Assembly: GCF_032854445.1 (NCBI RefSeq)
Contig: NC_088300.1
Coordinates: 70,034,984 to 70,098,983 of the forward strand
DNA: 64,000 nucleotides
Direction: 5' to 3'
Source of the DNA: Liolophura sinensis
Taxonomy: Eukaryota; Mollusca; Polyplacophora; Chitonida; Chitonidae
The position numbers and the translations under genes were made by a program. Within the stretch, counting starts at the first letter, position 1. Every line of letters begins with the position of its first letter. Positions 14,001 through 24,122 of this stretch are shown in pieces. The notes beneath the pieces are model-generated. The model had not been told where the DNA came from and did not search any database. It saw nothing but the letters and a program-made list of their open reading frames with translations.

Positions 14001-17000
14001 CCCAAGGTTATTTCGTTATAGTGCGAGTAGCCGACAACGCGCTCAGGAACCTGTCCCCAAAGCGGTGCGCTATAATGAGGCTACACTGTATTATGGATTA
14101 TTTAACTTGTACTCATTTGCCTTAGACTTGCATTCTACAAGCCCCATTCATTCATTAATTCATTCATTCATTCGGACTTCCATTTATTCATTTATTCCAT
14201 TGGTGACCTGATGATGTGTGGTATATCATGTATACATTATGGCTGGAGGAAGCTGGAATGCCCAGAGGAATCCAGTAATCCTTGTGTACAACCACACCAA
14301 GACACCATGGGTCCCTGTTTGCGACCAAAATAATGGCAGCAGAAAAATCATGAGAATTCTTGGTATTGAACAATAACTTGTGTAAACCTAGTATCAGCCC
14401 CACAGTGCGCACTTACAATCATTCCATTAACATCTATCCCCATTAGGCTTACATGCAGGACAGGTCTAACGGTATTGTCGACATACTGGCTTTCTTGGCC
14501 CATGAACTATGGCTGCTATGGATGAATCACCCAGATAACCTTATCATTCAGACAGAGGAAAATCATCACAGGTCACTGTTTGTTGTTGGTATTCAGCAAG
14601 TTGTAATTAATGGTGGTGACATGACATCCACAGTATCTGCCTACATTCATTGGAGAGTTACCCCTCGAACAAATTCGAAGGCTATCCTCTTTGCAGGATT
14701 GTACAGAGTCATAAAATGCTCCGTAGGATTGCCAGTCTAGGCATGGTGTGAAGTGTATACCTTTCTAGCATAAATACTGAACGTGTTTGTTATACATATA
14801 TTAATAAAGGGCCCTTTAGAGTGAGAATGAATGCATTTCACCCTACAACTTGTACATGCAATCCTCATACTTTTCTTTCACTGTGATAGATTTGTACGAT
14901 TGTTTTTGAAATTGATGTCAAAAATACATGACACTACTTCATCTGGAGTCATTACATCATTTTACCATAATCTTTCCAGAGAATATGACATGGCTACTGT
15001 TTAGGACATTTAATTTTTTCGCACATTTTTCAAGTAATTCCTTTAAGCATAGTACGTTAAGCAAACTTACAGATGTACTGTTCTTCCAAGCACTGCTCTC
15101 ATAGTCTCTGGCACTTTCTACTCCACAGCACCGAAGCTGAAACAACAAACAACACAGCATCTAATTAACCAACAAAACGGCAGGTGTGCAGCCACATATG
15201 GCTTCTTAATTGGGGCTCCACTTAACGTTACTTTTTATTGATGGTTATTTAATGTCGTCTACACAAAGAATTTTTTCACTTACCAGCATGACCATCATGG
15301 CTGTCAATTTATGGCTGGAGGAATCCAGATTGCCTGGGATAAAACCACAATCACGGCAATTTATTAATGAACTTGTCTATCCTACTGAATTAGAGTAAAC
15401 CTGTTGGTGGGTCAGATATGTGACTCGTTAGTTTTATTTGGAATGTCTATNNNNNNNNNNNNNNNNNNNNNNNNNNNNNNNNNNNNNNNNNNNNNNNNNN
15501 NNNNNNNNNNNNNNNNNNNNNNNNNNNNNNNNNNNNNNNNNNNNNNNNNNNNNNNNNNNNNNNNNNNNNNNNNNNNNNNNNNNNNNNNNNNNNNNNNNNN
15601 NNNNNNNNNNNNNNNNNNNNNNNNNNNNNNNNNNNNNNNNNNNNNNNNNNGTGACTCGTTGGTTTATTTGGAATGTCTATACTTTTACATTATGCTACGG
15701 TTATAGGTGGATAAACAAGACAAAAAGGAAGTCAAGGTGATAGGTTCGAAACTGCTTGGCATATAGAAGTGAAGTGAGAGCTAAATATTAAGGGGCCTCT
15801 GTTGCCAAGGGGGTTGGCAGGTCGCTGTGAGTTCAAGTTCAGCTCATGTAGGCTTCCTCTCTGCCCGTACATCGGAAGGTCTGGCAGCAACCTGTGGATG
15901 GTCATGGGTTTCCCCCTGGCTGTGCCCATTTTTTTTCCACCATGATCGTCATGGCTGTATAAGTGAAATATTCCTGAGTACGTTGTAAAACACCAATCAT
16001 ATGAATATATTTTTGAGTGCACATTGACTTACATTGGTTTGTAAGACATCCATAGCTCTAGTAATGGTTGGGTATTTTGGATGACCATACTTCATCTCCA
16101 CACCTTCCAGCAAGTGACCTTTCAGACGACTTTCTATCTGTCAACAGATAAACTTTACCCTTGTATGTGTCGCCGCAAGACAGTTAATACATTGGTACGC
16201 GACATATTTTTTCCTGTGAGGTGACGCTAGCGTGAAGCAGAACTGCTGTCAAAAGTGGATTGTAACGCACATCTAAAACACTACAATGTATCAGTTTCTA
16301 CTGTAATATTGTATTGTTATTAAAGTGATGTCGTCATAATGAGCATGGAAATAAATGTTTATTGTACCAAAAAAAAAAAAAATCAAGAACATAACGTCCT
16401 GCTGCCTGGCTTTTGACAGAATCCTACAGCATTTCAATGCCATTGACTTCTATTCCAGATGTGGGACAGACACCAGACAACAGATTCATAGCATCAAGTT
16501 ACAAAAAAAATGACAATGGATCCAGTGATTGTCAGCTAAACAGTAAGTAGCTCACAATATGAAATGAGAACTTTGTTGCTCATGTCAAAAATATGCCTTG
16601 ACAAATTAACAAAAAACAAAAGGATAAAGGGTCGTTTCTGACTAGCTGGTGTGAGAAATAGGCATGTCCAGGGCATGCTCACTCTAAGCTATGGCAGATT
16701 TTTTCAAGCGTGACCAAAGTTGGAGGATTTATCACAGGAAACTCTGTAAGAAAGCAACTACAAGAAAAATGGAAGGAAAGAAAAACAAGAAGAGGAAATT
16801 CAAGTTTTATATACTGGTACATGTCTACCGGTCAATTAGAATTTTTGACTTTCTGATGAAAGCTCACCTCATTTTTGTAAACTGCTGTTAGAATTCCTGC
16901 AGCCAATTCTCCTGCCATCACAACCACGAGGAAGAAGATGTACTGTCAAGCAAAAGTTCAAGAATATATATATATAAATAGATATAAAAAAGATAAACAG

Positions 17001-20000
17001 TCAGTAAATGTCACAGATTCCCTTACCACTTGTTTGTCCTTATTAAATATAATATTTGGGGTGGGCTGCCCATTTTTACTATTGCAGAGTTTAAGGGTTG
17101 GGACCAATTCTAACTCCTACAGCTCCCTTTAAATTACCCTGATGAATCAATAACATTGCTATACATACAATAAAATTTAACTAAAACTGCTTGTGAACAA
17201 AATGCACATGATCTCTTGAATTTATCACATCCTCTCTGCATCTTGGATGAGCTGTGCACCAACTTTGAGAATAATTTGATCAGTAGATAAAAATGGTTGA
17301 GCTCATGATGCAGAATAAAGTGAATGTATGTATATATATTGTAGCACACTGACAGAGGTGGCGCACTCAGGTATTGCATGACTCTTGTTAATAGCAGAAT
17401 AGAGAAAAGTTACCTACAAATACACTTACCCTAAATGACCATAAAGTTTGTCCATGAGTAACTTGCCCTTTTTTCGGATTCTGAGAGTTCTATCGATTTT
17501 ATAAAGGTGTTTTGAGGTTTGCTTGGAACATGATATTCTACTAAAAAATTGTAACTCTAATTTCATCACCAAAAATAATATTTTGTGACATTTATTTGCC
17601 TCCAAAAATGCACTTTGGTGTACGAAATTTTAAGTCATTTAGAGTGTATTTCAATCAAAATATATACACAGAGTATAAAAGCGCATCAATAAAATTTGAC
17701 CTCCAATAACTCACTTAACAACTAAAATCCTCAATGAAGATTTATTGCACATGTAGTACAGAACTCACCATTCCCAGCAGTCCCTTATGGCGTCGCAGTG
17801 CCCCACAGCAGCCTAAGAAGCCCACCAGGAACACAAACGCTCCAAATCCCACCAGAATATAGGCAGAGTATTTGAAGTATGGGTCTGCCGTGTCAATGTG
17901 GATGACATCGAAAAATGTCTGGATATCTTTGTCCACAGAGAGCCATACCCCTACTCCCAGGAGTGCTGCACCAGATAACTACAACACAGCAAAACACATG
18001 CACCTACATGTACAATTTATAACCATAAACCTTTTACAGGGCTTTATTTTTGATGAGATTCACCTGATTTTCATTACAAGTCCTGTAATCCAAAACTAGG
18101 GGAACCTGCTTGCATTCCATCAAAAAAATTCACTTTCAAGTTCATAGTTATAATGTGGCTGAATATACACTGATTCTGATCATTAAAGTAATGAACATGG
18201 AATCCCTAAAACCTGTTTTCTGTAACTGTAATTCTTCAGCCTGTTCGCACATTTGCAAGGAGTTCATTCAACCATATTCTGGGAACATTATTCTCCGTAG
18301 ACTGACAAAATAATACTTTTTGTGAAGTCCTGAAATTGCTCTATGAAAGCAAACAAAAAAGGTTCAAGTTGCTGTATCCTATGTGAAAAGATTGAGGAAT
18401 TGGGGAATATGTGTCAAAACCTTGTTGGTACTAGATTCGGATTACCCTAATCCCTCAACCTTTCTGCATAGGAAAGAGCAACTTTCAGTTAAGTTTATGT
18501 GCATTTTTAATTTGATTTGGAGAGAAAACTGCATTTGTTGGATTGGCCAGTTTCAAGGCTTTACAAATGTATAATTTTATCACTCTATACAAAATAATGC
18601 CTTCAGAATATGCTTGAATACACATGTTGCCAACAACCGAAAAGGTTGTAGAATTCCAGTACATGTAGATTCTCATAGATTCGAACACAAATTCTATCAA
18701 ACTTTTAACCAAAAGTTTAGCTGCTTTATTCTTGCTGAACTGATTACTGAACTGTTTAATTCCTCAAATATGAATCGCTCATAAAAATTTGTCTTTAATG
18801 TATGGATGAAACAGGAAACACTCACTGGCACATTACTGACCTACTGAGATGTACGTGAGAAATGTACAAGAAAGCACGAGATATAGGCTTGCAGGCCAGA
18901 TTAGTGGAAGACAAGTGGATTTCTGCAAATGCTAGTCAGTGTTAATGGCCTCAGGAGCCTCATCGGTGGCTTTTTGTCACAAAGGACACATAAACATTGA
19001 AGGTGAAGGAATCAAGAAATTCCCTGTCGAATGCTGGGTTTGAACTCAAACTTCTTACAGCGGCGATTACTACTGAGCAACAACAAAATCATGATCATCA
19101 TCATCATGTGCCATCAGTAACCTGACAGTCTCAAGAATACCATATTTATACTCTTTAATTTGATCAGTTGTGTAATGTTGTGTACAGCCACAATCAAGTT
19201 TTTCTCACTTTACATACATCAATCAAGTTTATGCGGAGAAAACATGTAGGTGACACTAATCAGGTTTATGGGTGGATGAACCAAGTGCCCGGAGAAAACA
19301 TGTAGGTGAAAACAATCAGGTTTATGGGTGGAAGAACCAAGTGCCCGAAGTAAACATGTAGGTGACACCAATCAGGTTTATCAGTAGATGAACCAAGTGC
19401 TCGAGGTAAACATGTAGGTGACACCAATCAGGTTTATGGGTGGATGAACCAAGTGCTCGGGGTAAACATGTAGGTGAAAACAATCAGGTTTATGGGTGGA
19501 TGAACCAAGCGCTTGGGGTAAACATGTAGGTGACACCAATCAGGTTTATGGGTGGATGAACCAAGCGCTCGGGGTAAACATGTAGGTGACACCAATCAGG
19601 TTTATGGGTGGATGAACCGAGTACCCGGAGTAAACATGTAGGTGAAAACAATCAGGTTTATGGGTGGATGAACCAAGTGCCCGGAGTAAACATGTAGGTG
19701 ACACCAATCAGGTTTATCAGTAGATGAACCAAGTGCTCGAGGTAAACATGTAGGTGAAAACAATCAGGTTTATGGGTGGATGAACCAAGTGCTCGAAGTA
19801 AACATGTAGGTGACACCAATCAGGTTTATCAGTGGATGAACCAAGTGCTCGAGGTAAACATATAGGTGAAAACAATCAGGTTTATGGGTGGATAAACCAA
19901 GTGCCCGGAGTAAACATGTAGGTGAAAACAATCAGGTTTATGGGTGGATGAACCAAGTGCTCGGGGTAAACATGTAGGTGACACCAATCAGGTTTATGGG

Positions 20001-23000
20001 TGGATGAACCAAGTGCTCGGGGTAAACATGTAGGTGAAAACAATCAGGTTTATGGATGGATGAACCAAGTGCCCGGAGTAAACATGTAGGTGACACCAAT
20101 CAGGTTTATCGGTGGATGAACCAAGTGCTCGGGGTAAACATGTAGGTGACACCAATCAGGTTTATGGGTGGATGAACCAAGTGCTCGGGGTAAACATGTA
20201 GGTGACACCAATCAGGTTTATGGGTGGATGAACCAAGTGCCCGGAGTAAACATGTAGGTGACACCAATTTTATTCAGTGTTTTGTCGGCGAGTTGACGCG
20301 AAGAAGATCAATAAATAAAATTAACATGAAGTTAGAAAATCAACCTTTTGTTCTCCTGAAACTTAATATTCGTTTCCTGCTTTCTAATACTCTATGATCA
20401 CGTAAATATGTCTTTAACAACTGTTGTGACAGTCTACATTTCCCACAAATTAGATGATTTATCAGTGGGTTATTTTTTTTATAACCTCCTCCATCAATGA
20501 ATATAAATTCATTCTGCCAGATAAAAAAATATTTAATTGGTGTGGCCTAAATCCAATGCAGTGAAAGCTGGTTTCGATCCTACTACCTCAATGGCCAGCA
20601 CTGATGATGTTTCTCAAGTCACTTCCTCTCTACTGATAATAAAAATTGCAGTATATAACAGTGTAAAAATACCACATGCACAAATCATGAAAGATCTGTT
20701 AGCAAGGGTACTTACACAATATGTACAAGTATACATGTATAGTGAATTAGGCTGAAATAAATCTAGCATCAAGCTGAAGAGCAGAAAAGAAAAGACGGCC
20801 AATAATCTGCCAATGGTTTTCATCAGAGTGAAAACTCTTGGCAAGGAACTTTGATATCACATGTATCATGACTGGTCCGTCTGGCCGTATCAGCTAAGAG
20901 CCTCATTAATGTAACATTAGTGTATTCACTGTATCTCATGTGTAGCCTACAAATGTACAAAAGATTCTTGTCTATTGTCCTCAGAGCTTTTGATCTAGTC
21001 TCATGTACCTTGTCTTTCTACTTTCTGCTGGCATTATAGACTTCAAATGAACAGTATTTGCAAGCATGTATATAAAATAAACAGCTAAAAGCCCACAACA
21101 TCCTTGTGATAATGATGTATGGGAAATCAATACTGATTAAATCAGCTGTACGGGGAGAAAATCTCATGTCTTTGTGGCGCCCCATTAGGTTATTAATCAC
21201 GTTAATTCAGATAAAGTCAAGTTAGCAGCCAGGTGATCTGCCATCAGTCCACCTGGCCAGGCTTTGATGTTCAGGGACGTCAGACTGGGGAGAAACATCT
21301 CCCTCTAATCATTGGCAGTCTGAGATCAGGCTCACCTTTTCCCATCCCATTTACATACACGACCATGTACTACTGGAATCTTTACTTCTCGCTTCAAGCA
21401 TTTTACTTTAGATACAAAATCTTGATGCAGTCAGGGTAATTTCTTCACAAAACAATCATACACTGGCGTATCAAACAAAATGTACAGGTTGCCTGGTGCT
21501 GGCATGAACACTCGACCCATCTGCCCACTTTTATAGGCAATAGATCTCATACTGTTTAACAGATTCTGCACTATTACATTTGGGTTCAATACTTTCAAAC
21601 ACTTACAGCTTTTAGAGATCAGGTGCTGTTTGGAGGAGTTCTAGACTGTTCATGTACATGTAAACATGTCTCATATTGCTTTAGGCAAACTGCACTGTTT
21701 CTTATGCACATCTGGGTAAACATAAACTGTATGTAAACATGTCCTGCCATTAAAATATGATGATATGATTGTTTCCACTGGCCATTCTGGCTTGTGTTAA
21801 CTTGGCATCTATATCAGATTTGTGTGCCCTTTAAACTGAGATAAAAGACAAAAAAGCTATGTACCTCTGCATGAGGAGAGTACACTTACACTGAAAAGCT
21901 ATGATTATTCTCCAGTATGATCTCTTTAAAAAGTGTAAAAAATAAATCAAAGTATTTCTACCCATAGTTTTCAGTTATCAATCTGATGAGCTTTACATGT
22001 ACATTGTTTTTTTAGCTTTCTTTACTTAAAATGAAGTTAAAAAAAAACCTTACTCACAAAATTACAATCATAATCATAAACAGGAGGAGAAAATGGTACA
22101 TGTCTTTTCAATCTGCACATGCCTATTGTACATGTATTATGTGTGGTTTACTGCTCTCACAAAATCATTTTATTAAACATGCTTTTGCAATATATTTTAA
22201 ACAGTTTTTGACTGTGTAATTCAAGGGAACAACTCCAAATAGACAGGACAGCTAGGCCCATGATCTATTAACAAGCAAACTGCTTGGCAGTTTTAATAAC
22301 CCACTGAGTTACCAGTGGTCTTAATGATTTTTCCACTGCTGGAGGTGAAGTTTATGCTGAAGCTAGTAATTATCATTAGGTGCCACGCCCTAATTCATAT
22401 ACACTACACATGTACCATAATTATAAAACTCGCAAGATCAAGCTACAGTATAATGAGATCAGTGTACAAATGTAGTCGTTCAATACTGAGTGGACAGTTG
22501 TATCCAATATGCACAGTGCTGGTGCTATTATACTATAAATTTGAAGAGAAAAATAAACAAAATAACAAAATTATCCTTTACAAGAAATTTACTTATCAAT
22601 GCCTTGTATTAAAACTTACTTTTATTTTCTATGAGTTGCTGGTACATGTGCTGTGTAAAAAGAGATGCCCAGGTAAATAGCCAATACCATCAAATCCATG
22701 TATGGAAACTCAGAGAATTTATATCCTACACCACTAATTATGCAAAACATACCCATGGATAAGGCTGAGTTTTCAACTTGATTTGAACGGACACAAAATG
22801 CATCTGCACACAGAACTTCATCAAAATTGGACAATGTTGGGAGCAGTTATTACATGGAAATCAAGAAGCAATTAAATGAAGGAACTTGTTAAATATACAA
22901 AACACATGCAAGGGTTTAGCTGTTTTTATTTTTCGCTGAACTTTCTAGACCTAAATAGCATCAGCAGTTATTCAATCAATAATACAGCCTTGGTGCTATT

Positions 23001-24122
23001 ATTACCACACAGATAAAATACATTCTAGCAAAAGATCCTGTTGCCATTGGTTACTTCGCATAACACACTTTCTTACAGATTTTGTTTCAACACTTCCATG
23101 ACTTCAGATAGCAAATATCCAAACATTTTCTTTGTATACTCAAGCCAAAAATCTGTCCTCCAAACACCCGTACCTGTATGCGATATTAGCAGTATCGTTA
23201 CAGCAAAATTTTAAGTTGCCCACAAATAAGTAAACATAAAATAGATGTGATGAGCACAAGTTTGTTGAAATTCATGGATGTTGTATTATTTGAGGGAATG
23301 ACATTATTAAATACAGCAATACATGTATTTAACGAGAGAATGTGCTCACCTCCAAATCTCGTACCTGAACCATGTCCTATCTGTTTCTAGCTTACCTGCT
23401 TGAAATCCTTTTCCTGTTGATGTTTTGCTACTCTGCAGCAAACCTGAGTTAGCACCTGCATGTTTTTAGATATATGTATATCAACCAACTCTCTTAATGG
23501 CGTTCTCCCCCATGTTTTTCTTGTTTTGGCATGAATCATTCCAATGAATGGAACGGTAACTATTTTATAAGTCTGTCCAAATCTCGTACATAAATGCACA
23601 CCATTGAATATAACAATAAGTGACAATCAAGGTTTCATTTATCTAAAATGTAAATAGCAGTCACCATAAAGTAGTAAAGAGGAAAACATCTGTAATTGAC
23701 ATTTGTGGTGGATTTCACTATATTTCAAGACTATACATGTAGATGCAAATTGTCCTGTAATATTTCACTGCTAATTGAAGATCAGTCAAAATACAAGTAA
23801 GTTTGTTGTCCAATGGGCTAATGACCATCAGAAATCACTGGTCACTGTGCCATGCTGGTGTGCTAGCCACCTCGGTCACGGAAGGCCCCTAACATGCATA
23901 CAGATTAACGGAGATTTAATTTGTATTTCTCCTTGTGTTAGGGGGAAATGTAGATAAAAATGGCATTTAATTGCAGCTTAGCTGTTCCATGTATGCATGC
24001 AGTTGTGTACAGTGCCTTTAAATTGGTTCATTTCGGGGTGGAATATGAAAAAGTATTGTACTTACCCAAAAGATGAAATTGAACACAACAAGAAAGCTCC
24101 TAGCACCCTCTGTACAGGCCAT
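7612..24122 (-). CDS. Tetraspanin family membrane protein, complete, 8 exons
   Basis: The coding exons, in transcript order, are 24066-24122, 17769-17978, 16868-16942, 16033-16137, 15071-15136, 12494-12613, 9083-9166 and 7612-7677. Together they encode 260 residues, and every intron is phase 0. The sequence shows the full tetraspanin plan: TM1 (about residues 8-33), a short extracellular loop, TM2 (56-78, ending LGCCG), TM3 (90-110), a large loop with the diagnostic CCG at 152-154, a second CC at 178-179, Cys197 and GC at 212-213, then TM4 (about 225-250) and a short acidic tail ending EEYD. Six loop cysteines predict three disulfides, and N168-S-T is a possible N-glycosylation site. Tetraspanins are known to organise membrane microdomains with integrins and other partners. 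Length is normal for the family. The subfamily is not assigned; the general shape resembles the CD151/CD9 side. Seven of eight splice pairs are canonical. The exon 6 donor is weak, and the terminal acceptor lies in a tandem duplication. Confidence 0.9.
8235..8625 (+). repeat. Degenerate tandem repeat of about 70 bp
   Basis: Blocks of AACCTTCCATC or AACCTTCAATCC, followed by GTATGTACATTTACACACCA or an ATGAGGGCC variant and an A-run, recur about five times in tetraspanin intron 7. Confidence 0.75.
9083..9166 (-). CDS. Tetraspanin exon 7 (GC motif, TM4 start)
   Basis: The exon is 84 bp (28 codons), between a TTGTAG acceptor and a GTAAGT donor. It encodes GCYPSILHWFRDHSAIVIGV, the closing GC of the large loop, and the first half of TM4. 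Confidence 0.92.
9349..9434 (+). mobile_element. SINE 3' fragment
   Basis: The family body TTTCCTCCCACCATAATGCT, then GTGTAAGTGAAATATTCTTG, then AAAACACCAATGAAATAAAT is present. It is truncated at its 5' side, in tetraspanin intron 6. Confidence 0.85.
9640..12056 (+). repeat. 22-bp satellite, about 110 copies
   Basis: The unit is CATATCATACGTGGACTGTC plus AG, with recurring variants (AATATC, TACATGG, CAAACG, GACCGTC). The unit has no stop in any plus-strand frame, and 22 is not a multiple of three. All three forward frames are therefore open for 770-860 codons and read the same 22-residue period. This is not a gene. It lies in tetraspanin intron 6. Variants form a higher-order pattern: a block at 10146 recurs at 10960, 814 bp or 37 units later. 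Confidence 0.98.
12080..12220 (-). mobile_element. SINE 3' part, next to the 22-bp satellite
   Basis: The minus-strand copy has an ATTT-rich tail at the left. It is followed by GTACTCAAGAATATTTCACT, GCCAGCATTATGGTGGGAGG, then ACCCACGACCATCCGAAGG. It begins about 24 bp after the satellite ends. Confidence 0.85.
12494..12613 (-). CDS. Tetraspanin exon 6 (second CC pair)
   Basis: The exon is 120 bp (40 codons), with a CTCAG acceptor. It encodes the second cysteine pair (PLTCCHL) and the KKECQ cysteine of the large loop. Frame with exon 7 requires a phase-0 donor. The only fitting one is GTG followed by GTTTGT, a weak GT site, so this end is less certain than the others. Confidence 0.8.
12742..14088. 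mobile_element. Non-autonomous pogo/Tigger-like DNA transposon
   Basis: The ends are inverted: CAGTGTAGCCTCGCTATAA at the left and, on the other strand from the right end, CAGTGTAGCCTCATTATAG. Both are flanked by TA, the target duplication of Tc1/mariner-pogo elements. A second pair of similar motifs lies just inside each end (TATAGTGCGC type). The 1347-bp body has no open transposase frame, so it would depend on a helper. It lies in tetraspanin intron 5. The TIR form resembles Tigger/pogo elements of animals. Confidence 0.8.
14165..15358 (-). mobile_element. Two degenerate SINE-like pieces in tetraspanin intron 5 and intron 4
   Basis: At 14165-14330 and 15268-15358 the plus strand shows (CATT)n followed by ATTATGGCTGGAGGAAGCTG, or CACTTACCAGCATGACCATC then ATGGCTGGAGGAATCCAG. 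These match the SINE tail and body with many changes. The range also contains tetraspanin exon 5 (15071-15136). Confidence 0.4.
15071..15136 (-). CDS. Tetraspanin exon 5 (CCG motif)
   Basis: The exon is 66 bp (22 codons), with a TTTCAG acceptor and a GTAAGT donor. It encodes LRCCGVESARDY followed by WKNSTS. It carries the diagnostic CCG motif and a possible N-glycosylation site. Confidence 0.93.
15451..15650. other. Assembly gap (200 N)
   Basis: Exactly 200 N, in tetraspanin intron 4. The 30 bases before the gap and the 30 bases after it are nearly the same sequence (GTGACTCGTT...GGAATGTCTAT). Confidence 1.
15791..16010 (+). mobile_element. SINE, nearly complete 3' two-thirds
   Basis: It starts AGGGGCCTCT and has the B-box-like word GTGAGTTCAAGTTCAGCTC. 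It continues through GGAAGGTCTGGCAGCAACCT, a CCCACCATGATCGT variant and GTGAAATATTCCTGAGTACG to the AAACACCAAT tail. It shows the order of the family best within the tetraspanin gene. The end lies 23 bp from exon 4. Confidence 0.85.
16033..16137 (-). CDS. Tetraspanin exon 4 (large loop, first part)
   Basis: The exon is 105 bp (35 codons), with a GACAG acceptor and a GTAAGT donor. It encodes the amphipathic start of the large extracellular loop, ending AMDVLQTN just before the CCG motif, as in other family members. Confidence 0.92.
16868..16942 (-). CDS. Tetraspanin exon 3 (TM3)
   Basis: The exon is 75 bp (25 codons), with a CAG acceptor and a GTGAGC donor. It encodes the hydrophobic TM3 with the buried acidic GEL motif typical of tetraspanins, then YKNE at the start of the large loop. 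Confidence 0.92.
17400..17768. other. Tetraspanin intron 2 sequence, no other feature
   Basis: AT-rich. Nothing recognisable. Confidence 0.5.
17769..17978 (-). CDS. Tetraspanin exon 2 (TM1 end, small loop, TM2)
   Basis: The exon is 210 bp (70 codons), between a TTGTAG acceptor and a GTGAGT donor. It encodes the end of TM1, the small loop with YFKYSAY, and TM2 ending GFLGCCGALRRHKGLLGM, which is the signature TM2 and cytoplasmic turn of the family. Confidence 0.93.
18430..18640 (+). repeat. Dispersed repeat, copy 1
   Basis: Shares ATTACCCTAATCCCTCAACC, GAAAGAGCAAC and CAGAATATGCTTGAATA in the same order with 28815-28945. Confidence 0.7.
19190..20272 (+). repeat. 56-bp minisatellite, about 19 copies
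   Basis: The unit runs GGTTTATGGGTGGATGAACC, then AAGTGCCCGGAGTAAACATG, then TAGGTGACACCAATCA. It lies in tetraspanin intron 1. Two alternating tails (GACACC or AAAACA) and two middles (GCCCGGA or GCTCGGG) are mixed along the array. The unit resembles a SINE body segment (GTTTATGGGTGGA-GAACC...GCCCGG). Confidence 0.97.
20280..24060. other. Remainder of tetraspanin intron 1
   Basis: AT-rich intron sequence rich in the word TACATGTA. No exon, RNA gene or element could be supported. Confidence 0.5.
24066..24122 (-). CDS. Tetraspanin exon 1 (start codon)
   Basis: This exon encodes MACTEGARSFLVVFNFIFW, the N-terminus and first half of TM1, and ends at a GTAAGT donor. The start is chosen because it gives the usual short cytoplasmic N-terminus before TM1. 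Any 5' non-coding exon was not found. Confidence 0.85.

Noticed and set aside
19190-20272. Spaced-repeat array resembling CRISPR
   Set aside because: The 56-bp units are repeated whole, with no variable spacers and no cas genes.
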